Assembly (NCBI GenBank): GCA_037975125.1 | Contig: CM075857.1 | Coordinates: forward strand, 93,515,343-93,579,342 | Source: Latrodectus hesperus | Taxonomy: Eukaryota; Arthropoda; Arachnida; Araneae; Theridiidae | Length of the DNA: 64,000 bases | Direction of reading: 5' to 3' | Part shown: positions 1 through 14,945 of the stretch, piece after piece | How the letters are laid out: each line of letters opens with the position of its first letter | How positions within the stretch are numbered: position 1 is the first letter of the stretch | The notes under the pieces: generated by a model | Databases searched by the model: none | What the model was told of the DNA's origin: nothing | What the model saw: only the letters and a program-made list of their open reading frames with translations | Translations under genes and position numbers: made by a program

Positions 1-1181
1 TAATTAAGTTTAATTCTTAAATTATTCTTACAATGAAAAATAAAATGTAATTTAACATTCATTTATTTTTTAGGCTTACTTTATCGGAAATAAACCTCCC
101 CAAATTCTATTAATTTCTTTTCCTTTTTAAAAATATATTTCATTTCCTCAGTTTTCTGTAAATTATAATTTAATTTTAATCTTTATTTATTACTATTACT
201 TAATAGTTTTATTGAAAATTGTCTTGAAAAAAATTAAAGCTCAATAAACTTACGTTATTTTTGGCTTTTGATCTAAAGTTTCATTTTAAACATAGGGAGT
301 GTCTCTTTTCCCCGTTTACCCGCAATAAAATTAATGGCAGAGAAAATATATTTTATTACTTTGAGATCATACACCCCAAACACACATACAAAAAAATAAA
401 AAGAAATCTAATTACTTTTCTAGTTTAAGACCTCGAAAGCACTTTCTGAGTTTCCTATATAACAGAAATTCTGAGAATTTTCTGAGTTTAGTGTGAAATC
501 ATATGCAGTTCGATGTGAGAATTTTAAAAAAAAATCACAACGAATCAAACAAGGAATAAAGCACTTTTTCATTTTACCAACGCAGGCGATAAAGTTGCCA
601 AATGGTTGTACCGATTTGAACCAAAATGTTATAACTTGTAACCTTTTATCATTAAGTTGTTAAACTCTTTTTTTTTCACCTTTTATAAGAAAAACGATTT
701 CAAATTTGCTAATGCTTCCTAGGTAAAATTTATTACAAATAACAGTTATTTTTTTTTCTTAAATTCCGGTTGTTGTAGCCAAAAATGTCGGTTTGTGGAG
801 ATTTGTGCGGTGAAGTGTAATAATATAGAAATAAGTTTTAAAAGAGCTCATTAAAAATGGATGCTTTAAAAAAATATTTTATAATGAAGCGATACTAAAT
901 ACAGATTTAATAAAAAACGATATTACATCATCAATAATACATAAAATCAGCTAAAAGACGTTAATAAAAGTTTAATTATTACAACTTTGTACACCAAACT
1001 GTTATTATTCCTTTAAGCGAAACTTGATTTTGAGATCATAGGTACTAAAATCAAATTAAGTAAAATGATAATAGAATTTCATTACAAACAATTATTTTAA
1101 AGCGTTTCATAAAATGCATATTATCAACTTCTAAATGTGGTTAACGTCGCCAAATTTCACTTTTCTCGTAAATTTGACCTC
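1..1181. other. AT-rich intergenic stretch
   Basis: No reading frame, repeat unit or RNA-like fold that I can support. Only A/T runs and simple low-complexity sequence are visible up to the first SINE. Confidence 0.5.
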
Positions 1182-1474
1182 CCAACTTTTCTAGTGGTCA
1201 GAGTGCCTGACTGCGGATAAGGAGGTCCTGGGTTCGAATACCGGTTCGGGCATGGATGTACTTTCTCTCTCTATCTATCCTGTCTTTGTCCTTTCCTTGT
1301 ATGAATGAGGTGTGAATGGTTGCCTACCCTATAAACGGGTACCTATGGCATGTGTGTAGAGCAAAGTCGTACTTTCACCTTCATGGTGCTCTGATTAAAA
1401 ACGAAAGACGCTCCCAATCGACTTAAATTCGCATAGCCAAGGCATGGCGAGCTTGGCTTGATTAGTAACAACAA
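1182..1474 (+). repeat. tRNA-derived SINE, family 1, copy 1
   Basis: The head is tRNA-like: an A-box-like stretch around 1192-1209 (TAGTGGTCAGAGTGCCTG) and a B box at 1232-1241 (GGGTTCGAAT). A unique body follows, then a 3' tail that reads 'gccaaggcat..gcgagcttggctt' and ends in AAC repeats. A second copy at 2356-2658 is nearly identical over the full length, which makes this a dispersed repeat and not a tRNA gene. Confidence 0.9.
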
Positions 1475-2355
1475 CGTAAACTTGACTACATATATTAAGC
1501 ATTATTTCTTAGTCTTGAAAACCATATTGAGTCATATATGGAATCCTAATTCTGGCAACTCTTAAATTTCTTCTATATTTTCTAGTCATCTTCAATTGAT
1601 GATGAGATATCAAAGCCTTATTTAATAATGAGTAATTTGTATCTAAGAATCAATCAAACGCAATAATGGTCAAATATTTTTAATAGTAAATGAATGTGAT
1701 TCCAAGAAAAGTTAATAATAGAAATTTACGAAAATTCCTTTAAAAAAAAAAGATCATTTCCTTTTTGCCTTTTCATTGTTAGCTACGACTCTGTACTTTT
1801 CTTAAGGTTTGTTTTATTATTTCTTCAATCAAAATTGATTTTCTCTCACTTGACATGCCTTTTCCAGCAGGAAATCTTGCTTTACATTAGAGGTTACGAT
1901 TCTTTGGGTTGAAAAAACGAGCCATTAAACGACAGGTATGTTTGTTGCGTCATATTTATGAGGGTTGAACACAAATACGGGCTCTGTTTCAGGACCGTAA
2001 ATAACTGAGCAACCTCACAATTCATGTCCTTCGACCTCTTTTTTGCTGATGGAGCAAACGGCGTTCCAATCTAATTGGAAAATTTTAGAAAACCGTAAAC
2101 TTATGTCTGCAATGAGTTCGCATCATGAAAAAATGAAATCATCTCTCGTAAAATGTTATATTTTAAAAGAAGTGCTAAAAGTGCTTTTAATTTGTACAAA
2201 TATTTATGAAAGAAAAGCGTTTTGAGAAACGTAAATGCATTTAAACTGATAGAAAAATCTTTATTAATTTATAAAATCATTAAATCACTTTTAAATCTAC
2301 AATGTAATCATTAATATATGCTTTAATGCACAATATCAATATTTTTAAAAGCCAC
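1475..2355. other. AT-rich spacer between two SINE copies
   Basis: No supported gene. A 60-codon open frame at 2043-2225 has no recognisable domain and sits in ordinary AT-rich sequence. Confidence 0.4.
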
Positions 2356-2658
2356 CCAACTTCTCTAGTGGTCAGCGTGCCTGACTGCGGATGAGGAGGT
2401 TCTGGGTTCGAAGACCCGGTTCGGGCATGGATGTACTTTCTCTCTCTATCTATCCTGTCTTTGTCCTTTCCTTGTATGAATGAGGTGTGAATGGTTGCCT
2501 ACCCTATAAACGGGTACATATGGCATGTGTGTAGAGCAAAGTCGTACTTTCACCTTCATGGTGCTCTGATTAAAACGAAAGACGCTCCCAATTGATTTAA
2601 ATTCGCATAGCCAAGGCATAGCGAGCTTGGCTTGTCCAAGTTTCATTAACAACAACAA
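2356..2658 (+). repeat. tRNA-derived SINE, family 1, copy 2
   Basis: Same head, body and tail as the copy at 1182-1474, with a few base changes. The B box reads GGGTTCGAAG. The tail ends in AAC repeats (ttaacaacaacaat). The two copies are direct repeats about 1.2 kb apart. Confidence 0.9.
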
Positions 2659-2760
2659 TAATATTTTTAAAAACTTTTTTCAAATTAAACCATTTACAAA
2701 ATTAGGAATAGACAAAAATGAGAATTTTTTGAAAATGTTAGATTTTAAAATATAATTCTG

Positions 2761-3068
2761 CCGACTGATTGGCTGAGTGGTTGACGTTTCTGACTAATGA
2801 GCTGTTGGTCCCGGGTTCGAATCCCGGTTCGGGCATGGATGTTTCTTTCCTTCTCTGTTCTCTCTGTCCTTTCTTCTGTGATGGTGTATGAATGTGGGCC
2901 GCCCTATAAATGGGTTTGTGGTGTTATGGCGCGGGTAACGCTACTCGCCTCCGTGATTTGGTTTACAGGTGCCCGCTGGGTAACGAGAAATGAGTAGCAG
3001 TTTCTGGTCTTGTTGTTGCATAGGGTTCAGTTACCCTTGTGTGCCCGCCATTGGATAAAAAAAAAGAA
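2761..3068 (+). repeat. tRNA-derived SINE, family 2
   Basis: The head has an A-box-like GGCTGAGTGGTTGACG and a clean B box GGGTTCGAATCCC at 2813-2825, followed by 'ggttcgggcatggatgt', which family 1 also has. The body then differs ('gggccgccctataaatgggt', 'gggtaacgctactcgcc') and the sequence ends in an A-rich run. Family 2 therefore shares the head-to-body junction with family 1 but not the tail. Confidence 0.8.
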
Positions 3069-4761
3069 TATAATTCTATTTTTTTATTAAGAACTTGGGT
3101 ATGTTGTTATATACATGCCATCAATTCTATCTCTTATAAAACCAAAAAGCTTAAATGCATCAAAAATTACCGGCATAATATGTTAAAATATATTAAATGT
3201 TTTACACACAGACAGATGATTTAGTGATTTATCAAATATTTTTACCACGAACAATTCTTTTAGTGATGATCCCATTTTCCATTTCTTAATATTCCTATTG
3301 ATCAAAAATGTTTGACTTTCAAATGAGATGCATAAAAATTATCCAGAATATTCTGTAGATTTTTAAATTGCATCTCAAATTAGTTCAACATTTTTGCATT
3401 TTGTATCACTCCATGTTAACTCATCTTCAGACTACAAATTTAAGATGTTCGTTATTTCAGACAAATAACTATGGTTTAATGCTTATATAGTTAACCAAAG
3501 AGCTTAAAGATTGTCAAAATGTTTACCATTCTCAAGGATTAATTACAAATATTATTGTGGGAGAAAAAAAACTCGATTGTGTTTAAAAGGACGGACACAT
3601 AAATGAAAGCCATGCTTTGTTGCATGGTTCTGCTTTGTTACTGATGCACAAATTTACAACACACCTCGGTATCGCAGAGAGTGTAGTGTAACGAACTAAA
3701 CCTCATCTGCGGCTTTTAACTGCAATTCTTTTAAGGACATTTAATTGCTTATTGCTTTCTTAGCTGCGGGAGGTAATTCATTCCCCAAAAGAAGGAGATT
3801 TTATTGGTCCTGTACTGCAAAACCATTTTGTAAGCCTTCTTCGCTTACAAAAGATCTGATTATAAGTTACCTGCTGCATATAGATTAATAGGATCTTTCA
3901 TATACAATGCCAACAAACAAAGGAAGTACCGCAGGACAATGTTTTTAATGAGGAAGGATATTACTTCCCTTTGTTGACAAAGTTCAAATATATATAAGTA
4001 GAACGAATAAATCATTTGTTAATTACTCTTAAAATAATTTTATGGCACCAACTAAATTATAACACGACAGAAAAGATATTACTCATTATAAGAAATATGT
4101 CGACTTAAGACAACGATATTATCTTAGCTATATTGAGTAGGAAATGTTATATTTCCTACTTTATTTTTACAAAATAACGAAGAAACCTTAATAAATTTGT
4201 TTTAAATTGATTATTTCATTTATAAATGGTACTGTGAGTCATATAATGTATTATTAGCCATGAAATGATTTTTTCTGACTCTTTGGTGTTAGAGTTTCGA
4301 TATCAACATTTTATTGTGCTTGCTGAATATGAAATAAATAAATTTTGTAAAGATTATTGCCAATATTTTTTCCTATTTTTGCTTATTTTGATTATTAAAA
4401 ATATTAATTATTTATGAATATCTAAAAGAAATGTATTATTAGAACATTTGAATGAAATTGCATGGACTTAAAATGCCAGAATCGGTTAATCTGTGGTTTG
4501 GGTACTCCTTTCTCACCAAATGGGCGATAGACGCGCCAAGTGTGGTAACTCTGGCTATTCTAAGTACCAGAACAATGAAATTCATTTGTTTCAGTGTATT
4601 TTTATTTATTAATTTTAAAAGATATGAATATTTTTCTCCGTATTCTAGTGTATTTTTTATTATACAATTTAATTAAAAAAACATTTTTTTTTGTTTTTGT
4701 TGCCATACCAAAGGTGAAATTCGTTAAAAACACGGATTACGGTTTCGTCGACATAGAAACG
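3069..4761. other. Intergenic sequence, nothing assigned
   Basis: Mixed-complexity sequence between 3590 and 3960 looks less AT-rich than its surroundings, but I find no frame, domain or repeat partner for it. Confidence 0.4.
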
Positions 4762-4814
4762 TTTTTGCGTAGTGTCTCTCGAATCATTTAAATTCGCGAG
4801 ACAACACGCAAAAA
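4762..4814. repeat. CpG-containing hairpin (inverted repeat)
   Basis: Arms 4762-4784 and 4792-4814 are 23 nt each and pair at 20 of 23 positions around a 7-nt loop (CATTTAA). Both arms carry TTTTTGCGT and a CTCGCGAAT-like end, unusual in this AT-rich region. It may be the core of a fold-back MITE whose outer ends I cannot see. Confidence 0.6.
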
Positions 4815-5159
4815 TGCGCCAGTTGGCGACTTTTTGAAAAGGGGGCCCAAAGCACATTTTCACCCCAGAATCTGATTGCTAACGTTTGATGACTGATATA
4901 TATATTTTTTTGTACATTAATAATAAGTTGATAAATGTATCAGTTATTGTTACTCAAACGCAACACTCGGAAACCATTGAATAGTATATTTAAGCAGTTA
5001 TGCAACCACATTATAACTTCCAACATTTAGCTATTATTGAATACTAATTCCTGTGCATCAGCGACAGATTTTCTTTGGATCCATGCTCAAAAAAATCACA
5101 GATATTATAAATATTCCTAAACAATAGTCATACCAAAGATTCGTGTCCGAATAGCTACA

Positions 5160-5480
5160 ATTTACTTATATCCACCTGTTGTTGTTGCATGCCCCCAAAG
5201 GCCAGCAGCGCTAGACCAGGTCCATGACGTTGTACATCTACAATAATCCAAAACCAGAAGAGGATCGTCAACCAAGTCCTGCCTGGAGAGACCCAGGCAC
5301 TCAAGGATATGTTCAGGTGAAGCCTGCTCGGTAGAGCAGTTGGTACAGGTTTCAAAGATTCGGGAACCCTCTTTAGGGAATTAAGATGTCCACTTCGAAA
5401 TCGGCCAAGAATAGTTTGTTCCTGACGACTTAAGTCGTTGGTCAGGGAGTCTCCGGGGAGGGAACTTTGGTACCAGTAAT
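5160..5480 (-). mobile_element. LINE 3' end: RNase H-side C-terminal fragment
   Basis: On the minus strand one frame reads SRQEQTILGRFRSGHLNSLK. After a frame change the next piece reads like ASPEHIL..CLGLSRQDLVDD, then DPLLVLDY. This is the His/Cys-containing tail found after RNase H in many arthropod non-LTR retrotransposons. The element ends downstream in GGGGGCATGCAACAACAACAG, so the tail is a CAA/AAC repeat as in the SINEs here. It is 5'-truncated and frameshifted, so non-coding. Clade not determined. Confidence 0.65.
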
Positions 5481-5910
5481 GTACCGGAGGGACTGAATAG
5501 TAGTATATCCACCTACAGTTCACATTTGATGCATACTTTTTCCTTTCAGTGAGTAATAATTGTTCAATGGTTTTTATGTACAATAGTCATTAACGCTCCA
5601 GTAATATTACAACAGCAATCTAAACGTGCATTCGTACAACTTTGGCGACTATAGGGTCTCAACGATTAATGGAATTTGTCCAGTTCAACTCTTTTGCAAT
5701 TCCATCCCGCAACATTCGTATTTCTACACAGTTGCAAAGAATGTCTATTCAAGTTTGAATCACATATTTTTCTTCTTTTATTCTCTTGGAAATTCTCTCT
5801 TGTCATTTCGTAATTATATCAAGGATCTTAAAATGGTATTTTGCAAACATATTCGTAATTGATAGTATTTTTTTATTAATTTTATATATTTCATGTAATA
5901 TATAAAATAT

Positions 5911-6130
5911 ATGTTGTTGTTGTTGATATTAATGTTCCTTGTGGCACTCGGACAAGCCAAGCTAACCATGCCGTTGGCTATACGAATTTAAATCAATAGG
6001 GTGCGTCTTTCGTTTAATCATAACACCACGAAGGAGAAAGCACGACTTTGCTCTAAACTCTTCCGATAGATGGCACCACCACAGGATTCACTTCCTCAAT
6101 TGATCTAAAGAAGGAGGAAATTTTCTATAG
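5911..6130 (-). repeat. SINE, shared 3' tail, family 3 head, inverted copy
   Basis: Starts with (TTG)n, the complement of the AAC tail, then the complement of the common tail ('gacaagccaagct..ccatgcc', 'tcttttcgttt..accacgaagg', 'cgactttgctct'). The head side contains CCGATAGATGGCACC at 6063-6077, also present at 6463-6477 and 45708-45722. Part of it (6031-6088) is an exact inverted copy of 6453-6510. Confidence 0.75.
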
Positions 6131-6439
6131 ACCATTATACTCATGGTAACTGCTCAACAAATACAATATATTTAATGTAGAATCATAGAATTAATAAAAA
6201 TGCTGAGTAATCAATAGAAATATTACCAAACTTTAAATAAAAAAATCAAGCTTTGAATATATTTCGCTACTTTACTAAATTATTGTGGGATACGTTAGAA
6301 TATTGAAACACATACTTAACATTCAATGAAACCAAAGTACCCTAGAATGTGCTTGTGCTTATATATTTGTCGAGGTGAGAGTTTGAGAAATTTCCTCCTT
6401 TGTATCTGGCGGATATGGTCCACTATTTCTGAAAAGTTC

Positions 6440-6516
6440 CTGCTGAAGACAGAATCCTGTGGTGGTGCCATCTATCGGAAGAGTTTAGAGCAAAGTCGTG
6501 CTTTCTCCTTTGGCAG
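6440..6516 (+). repeat. SINE fragment (family 3), opposite orientation
   Basis: Bases 6453-6510 are an exact 58-bp reverse complement of 6031-6088. Only the middle of the SINE is recognisable; both head and tail are missing or have drifted. An open frame crossing it (6326-6589) is incidental. Confidence 0.75.
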
Positions 6517-6599
6517 ATCTTTAAACGTCAAACAGCAGCTATTCAGCCATCAATCCGAATCAAAGTGTTTTTCTCTTACTGTAGGATAATAGTAAAATC

Positions 6600-9500
6600 A
6601 AGTTTTTCAGAATGGAAAGTTCTGGGTTCAATTCATCTTCTACTGAAAAACAATAGATGGATATTGGTGTAATTTATGCTTCCTTTGTGTACATACGTTA
6701 TAGCGGGTGCTTAGAATTCTTCTTGGCTTTCATCCCTTGTGAAAAGTGAATATGGCACACTATCTGCGAAAATGTCTTCCCATAAGGCAACACGTGGCTG
6801 ATTTACAAATTCTTTTTTTCTGTTACTTCACTTACTGTTGACTTTCATCTGTTAGGATGCATACTACGTGCAGGCAAATTATTTTTTAGCTTTCGGGTTT
6901 ATTCCCGGTTACTGTAGGTGTGGAACCACTCTTAGGCTATCCACTACACAATCTCAGGATATTATTTACTTACCAATCTTGGTTTAGTGGCAGGATCGTG
7001 CAAGGATGGTTCAAAATTTGATCCAATTCAATAAAGAAAACAAGGATATGGGTATTGCGTTTCTGTTTACTAAGTGCTGTTCTATCGAGTTGGGTTCTTC
7101 AGAACTACCAATTTTACTTCCTTATGGACCTAAATTTGGCTTTTTGAGAAGACTCATTAAATATTCCAAAAAGATATTCACGTAGGATGTTCAATAAGTC
7201 TTACAACAGATTAAATTATTAGGTTATCCATTTTATGGTGTTGAATTAATTTTTTTTTCCAATGTAACGTCTATTAAAACAAATTAAGAGGTAAAAGAAA
7301 TCACATAAGTTTAAAAATATTAAACAGCATACTGCTGTTTAATGTCACTTAAGCTTGTTAAGCTGTTAGAGCTTAAGTTATACATGTGTTAATTCAAAGA
7401 AAGAAACAGGAAATCAGAGAAAATTATGTTACATTTTAAAGTTTTTTTTAATCATTTTTGGAATATTTAGAATTAAAACTATGTATATACATTTATAAAC
7501 AAAAATATAATTAGAATATATCCTCTCATATACATTTTTCTTGTTGCAATAGTGTCCCTATATGTTCCATGTTCTATGTCATGATATAGACTATATACTT
7601 CTGACTACTAAACCAGGACTTATTTTTTTTCAATAGGTATTTATTATGTCTTGGAATCACAAAAAATCATTTAAAATTTTTTGTACGTTATTGATCAAAC
7701 TCTTTATAAACGTTTCTGACTCACTAGTGGTTAAAAGAAATATTGACAATAACGCTTCCTAAGTCAGTATCTTCTTTTGCATATAAGCAATTTTTGCAAT
7801 CCCCGGAAAGTAATCGCTGGTTAAAATAATCCATTTAAATTAGCACAGGAATGTAATAAGCAAGTTCTTAACTCTGTCATTCAAATTTTACTTTTTGTAA
7901 AAAATATCGATAAAGCATGATAATATATGCAAAAGTTTAGTTTGCCATAAAAGGATTGCTCGGTCCTTTTAGTTATTTTCGAATGGCGGCAAGTATTTCT
8001 TTTCTTTCTGTAAAAAAAAGAGGAACTCCTTAAGTTCAGGTTTGTTGCTCTTTAAAATCACTTGTTCAACAGCTTGGTTTTGAGCGTTTTTTTAGCAACT
8101 CTGAGAGTTTATATTTTATAAACTTGTTATTTTGTGAGCAAGTTTCACCATAAGATATTCCAAAATATTTTTGAATTTAGAAGGAAACAAATATCTGAAT
8201 GTTGGAGAAAATGAAAATAAACAAATATTTCTGTTCCCTTATATGATAACACAAACAAATTTCGCGTAATTGAACAAGGTAAACAATGTGCACTTTTCCA
8301 AAAACCAAGTTTTTCTAAATGTAAATTAACAACCAGACAACACGAAAGATCTTTCAATTAAATACTCTTAGAAAAAGGAAACCTCATTTGAAAATAATAA
8401 TAATGAAAAAAACATGTCATTTGATTTTCATATCTATTCTTAGAATTTCAACCTTCGAGTTTACAATTTTAAAACAGCATTTTCTCTAGTGAATATTTTT
8501 ATTTTTAATTATTATAGAGTTATTCATATTCACTTTATTTAAGTAAAATCTCTCAAGCTAAGTAAAACTATATAATAAATAAGAAGAAAATTTCTCGGCT
8601 TTTATAATTTTGTCTAATAATAACTTTTTTTAATTAATTTTTTTGGATTATAATAAACAATCTGAATTTTATAAGTAAAGTTATTCAGCAATTTCTTTAA
8701 TTAAGTACTTGTAAAACTAAAATAAATAGAAATAGCCCAAAAATTCTAATTTCCGTATCCGGATTCTTTTTCAAAATTAAGGGATACGAACATTTTACTG
8801 GCGAAGTTTAAAAACCAAAGAGTAAAAAATATTTATTTACCTTTTTAATTCCTTTTCAAACAAAAAAAAAATGTGTGCGTCTAACTTTTCAATAATTTTA
8901 AAATATATATTAACTGATTATTTCTAATACGATAAAGTAAACTGACATGATTGCTCTAACTTATTTTTAAAACCATTTTCTTTGGCTATAAATAACCAAA
9001 AGATTATTTGAAAGCATAATTTGATTTAAGAAAGCATAATGCATAATCAAATTCTGCAATGTGATGTCAGAAATTAGATTCATAGCGTCGTGACACCAAC
9101 ACAATTGAAAATCATACGTATTTTCTAAAATACATCTTAAAATAATGATGATTTGGGGCATCAAATCGATTTAAGGTGACAAGAATTCATTACAAAATTT
9201 TATAATGCCAAAACCATTCCTCATTATAGAATTTTTTTGTCTTTTAATAACATTTGTGAATATTTTTCACTTCCGCATATTTTGCGTGCGGAATGCAACA
9301 AATCTTTGTATTTTAAAATTATAAGAAAACTAAAATACCTTATTAATCTACATAACTAAAATCTTTATTCTGTTTGAGCACTGAATTTTTGACCAGAATT
9401 CAATTCTGAACAGTTGAATTTAGAATGAAACTTATATCAAGTCTCTGGTTGACTTGAAACAGAGTCCATGTCATATTTCGAATCTTTGATTAGTGTTTAT

Positions 9501-9715
9501 AATTAATTTAAACAGTAATTAATGCTGATTTGAACCCATTGTAATGTTGATTATGGTGGGATGCTCAATGTTCAGAAACACTACTTTCTGCAAACAGGAA
9601 ATCTGTGATTTTTTTTTTTACTTAAGAAAAATTGTCAATGTATACGAAAGAATGGAGACAAGAAATAAATATGTGTTAACATTAAGCGTAATAGTACTTA
9701 CAAAATAATGAGTGG
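6600..9715. other. AT-rich intergenic stretch
   Basis: No supported gene. A short perfect palindrome lies at 7320-7342 (TTAAACAGCA / TGCTGTTTAA around TAC). Sequence at 6880-7140 is of higher complexity but yields only frames broken by stops. Confidence 0.4.
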
Positions 9716-9730
9716 CCACTAGATGGCAGC
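9716..9730 (+). promoter_or_regulatory. CTCF-like binding motif
   Basis: CCACTAGATGGCAGC matches the vertebrate/insect CTCF core consensus CCASYAGRKGGCRS at all 14 positions. It stands alone in AT-rich DNA. Occupancy cannot be told from sequence, and the match is to a consensus held in memory. Confidence 0.4.
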
Positions 9731-10496
9731 AGTTAATATGTCATGTTAAGAGATATGTATATGTAATTGAGCAGCGATATTGTGTGAAGGAGCTCGCTAA
9801 AAAATGTCTGTAAATAATCCGAATTGAAAATCATTCTTTAAATATTAGTAAATTTAAGAACTTCTTTCTTCCTCACCTAAGTTACTCACTCGTCATCTGA
9901 TAAACAAAAGTGGAATAGCTCTAATATATGTTTACCATCGGATTCTAGCTTCTTGCATTCCCTTGATGCAAATTTTAAAAAAATGTATAGTAAAAATATT
10001 TACAATTTTCTTTATTTATTCTTTTAAATCACATGGCTTTTACTTAACTCAGTGAGAGTGCTTTCGTTTTCCGAAATAATAATAATCCGCCGATCAAAAA
10101 TGTATTCTAACGGGGATGAAGGAGTACCGACTTCAATATTTAATGAATTGGTATTAAGAGATTTTATTTAATCATTCCTCACCTCATTTAATTAGTTTGT
10201 ATCTAATTTATGCGTGATATATCATTTTATAATAAATTTTTTTAATAAAAAATGTTACCCCTAAATTGCATTCATATTTTCATAAGGGTATTCATTTTTT
10301 TACCTAAATCGTTACAGTTAAATGCGTAGTTCATCTATTTAAATGCTTCCAAAATGAATCTAAATCTTTAAATAGACACTAGTTTTACTTCTGATACGTA
10401 ACGAAGATGTAAATTCCAAGTACAATTATCAGAACTCTTATCTAATCCGAATCACTTTCAGAATTTGAAAAGAATAAATTAGACTGAGGAAGTGAC

Positions 10497-10548
10497 GGAA
10501 AGGAAAGGGGAGAGAAAAGGAAAGGGGAGAGAAAAGGAAAGGGGAGAG
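10497..10548 (+). repeat. Purine-rich minisatellite, 17-bp unit x3
   Basis: The unit GAAAAGGAAAGGGGAGA is repeated three times in tandem, all purines on the plus strand. The sequence around it (10450-10930) has somewhat higher GC and an open frame of 91 codons at 10653-10928, for which I recognise no domain. Confidence 0.8.
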
Positions 10549-11140
10549 AAGATGAGAATGAGAGAGACATCTCACTTGAGGAAGTCAGAAACATTCTTTT
10601 GAAAATTCCTAGATGTTCAGAAGTTAGTGTTGAAAATATATAAGAATGGATTATGAATCAGACATTGAATTTCAAATTGCTATTGATGGTCACCTTATTG
10701 AAAGTGTTGAGGGAAGAAGATGACCTTAATGTCCTAGTTGAAGCAGACACTGGACCATCAGCTAGTGAACTATTAGCCAGCTTTGAAGTGGATGGAGCAT
10801 CCACCAAAGTGTGGCTGCCCGAAAACAGATGGTGGCAGTGGAACAGCTTACTCCAACTGAGATGCTCAATAAGAACGACTTTCATTTACAGCACTGTAAA
10901 TGCAGCTATTATGCTCTCGTGTCCATAAATTGAGGATAATGCAAGTTCAGGCAAAGAAAGAGACAGAAGCAAAACAAATATGACATATTTGTAAAGTCTA
11001 TTTATTAAACAAAAGGTAAAGAGCAAAAAAGATGCTCTATGTTTGACATCATTAATAAAAATTGCAATTTTTACTCCCTGGAGCAAATTTCAAAAAATAA
11101 CCGATTTACAAAAATCAATATAACATGGTTGGTATGCGGG

Positions 11141-11473
11141 TTAATACATAGTATGCCCCCCTGACGATGCAATGCAGGCCGTACAACGCCTAGGCATGCT
11201 GAGGATCAAATTATCAATCTGATCTTGGGGAATATTACACCACTCATCAAGCAATGCTCTCCGAAGTTCCGGTAGATATGTGGCAGGGGGTGAACGGTCT
11301 GCAATTCGTTGGCCTAGCATGTCCCACATATACTCTATTGGATTCAAGTCCGGTGAGTATGTTAGCCTGTCCATACGGGTGATATCCCCTGAATGAAGGC
11401 ATTCGTCTTTAATCTTTGCATCTTTAATGAGGACGGGCGTGTTGTCATCCGTAAACAGAAATTCTGCAACCAT
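11141..11473 (-). pseudogene. Tc1-family transposase, C-terminal fragment
   Basis: A 110-codon open frame carries the C-terminal half of a Tc1 DDE transposase. A DDNT motif at the N-side is consistent with the second catalytic Asp region. SPDLNPIE (about residues 39-46) contains the last catalytic Glu. The end, LPELRRALLDEWCNIPQDQI...SMPRRCTACI, is typical of Tc1 proteins. The DNA-binding N-terminal half and first catalytic Asp are absent, and the sequence upstream of 11473 does not continue the family. A dead relic. Confidence 0.85.
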
Positions 11474-11696
11474 GTTCTTTTATTGCTGTCTGGATTTACA
11501 ATGATCACTCTGCCTTCAGATATAATTTCATTTATTTTTTCTTTTGTGAATAATTTCTCCTAATGTGATATTTTAATAATTTCTTTGATATTCATAACTT
11601 TAATAATTTCTTAGATAATTTTTTTCTAAATTTAAATTAATATCTAAAAATATATTATTTCTTATTGTCACACATGGTTACATTAGTGTATTTTAT

Positions 11697-12030
11697 GTTG
11701 TTGTTGCTTATGACACTTGGACAAGCCAAGCTCACTATGCCTTTGACAGTGCGAATTAAGTCAATAGTCTTAATTCGTCTTTTTAATTAATTTTTATTAA
11801 TTTTTAATATTCTTAATTAAGTCTTTCGTTTGGATCAGAACACCACGAAGGTGAAAGTATGACTTTGCTTTTTTTTAAGGTGCCTCGTCATTTTGAACCA
11901 CGGTCACGCGTGAGCGAGGCCACACCTGGGCTGGCACCCTCCACTCCACACCAGCGGAAGGACTTTGGACGTCACATATTAACGTGGACACGTCCCCAAC
12001 CCACGGAGTTCCAGTAACCCAGTGAAGGAG
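11697..12030 (-). repeat. SINE with shared 3' tail and family 4 head, inverted
   Basis: Begins with TTGTTGTTGC and the complement of the common SINE tail (gacaagccaagctcactatgcc). It is interrupted by an AT-rich insertion around 11775-11822. The distinct head ('ccacaccagcggaaggac', 'cgtggacacgtccccaaccc') recurs at 25290-25460. Confidence 0.75.
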
Positions 12031-14554
<2,524 letters not shown>

Positions 14555-14850
14555 AATAAATTATGTACAACATGAAAAACAATAAAACTAATTAGATAAA
14601 ATTTGAAAATTACTGAGAATAAAACAATATACTGTACAAAGAATAGGAGGAAACCATAAAGACCACGTCTTCATCATGAGGGAGACGGTCAGCTATGCAA
14701 ATTAAGCATTCTTTTCTGATATGCACGAAGGAAAAATGTCTAAAAATCTTCGAACAATTAAAGATTACGAGATTTCACATAATATATATTTTTTGATATT
14801 GTATTTTTGGTACTGTATTTATTGCTTTAAAATGTTTTTACTTCTTTTAT

Positions 14851-14854
<4 letters not shown>

Positions 14855-14941
<87 letters not shown>
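14855..14941. repeat. (TA)n microsatellite
   Basis: Uninterrupted TA repeat. It produces a spurious Tyr-Ile open frame. Confidence 0.95.

Positions 14942-14945
<4 letters not shown>

Noticed and set aside
1182..3068. A-box and B-box pairs that look like tRNA genes
   Set aside because: Same heads recur with a common SINE body and AAC or A-rich tails; no acceptor stem pairing and no terminator in the right place.
10653..10928. A 91-codon frame near the purine minisatellite
   Set aside because: No recognisable domain, an equally long antisense frame overlaps it, and no splice structure supports a gene; kept only as a remark.
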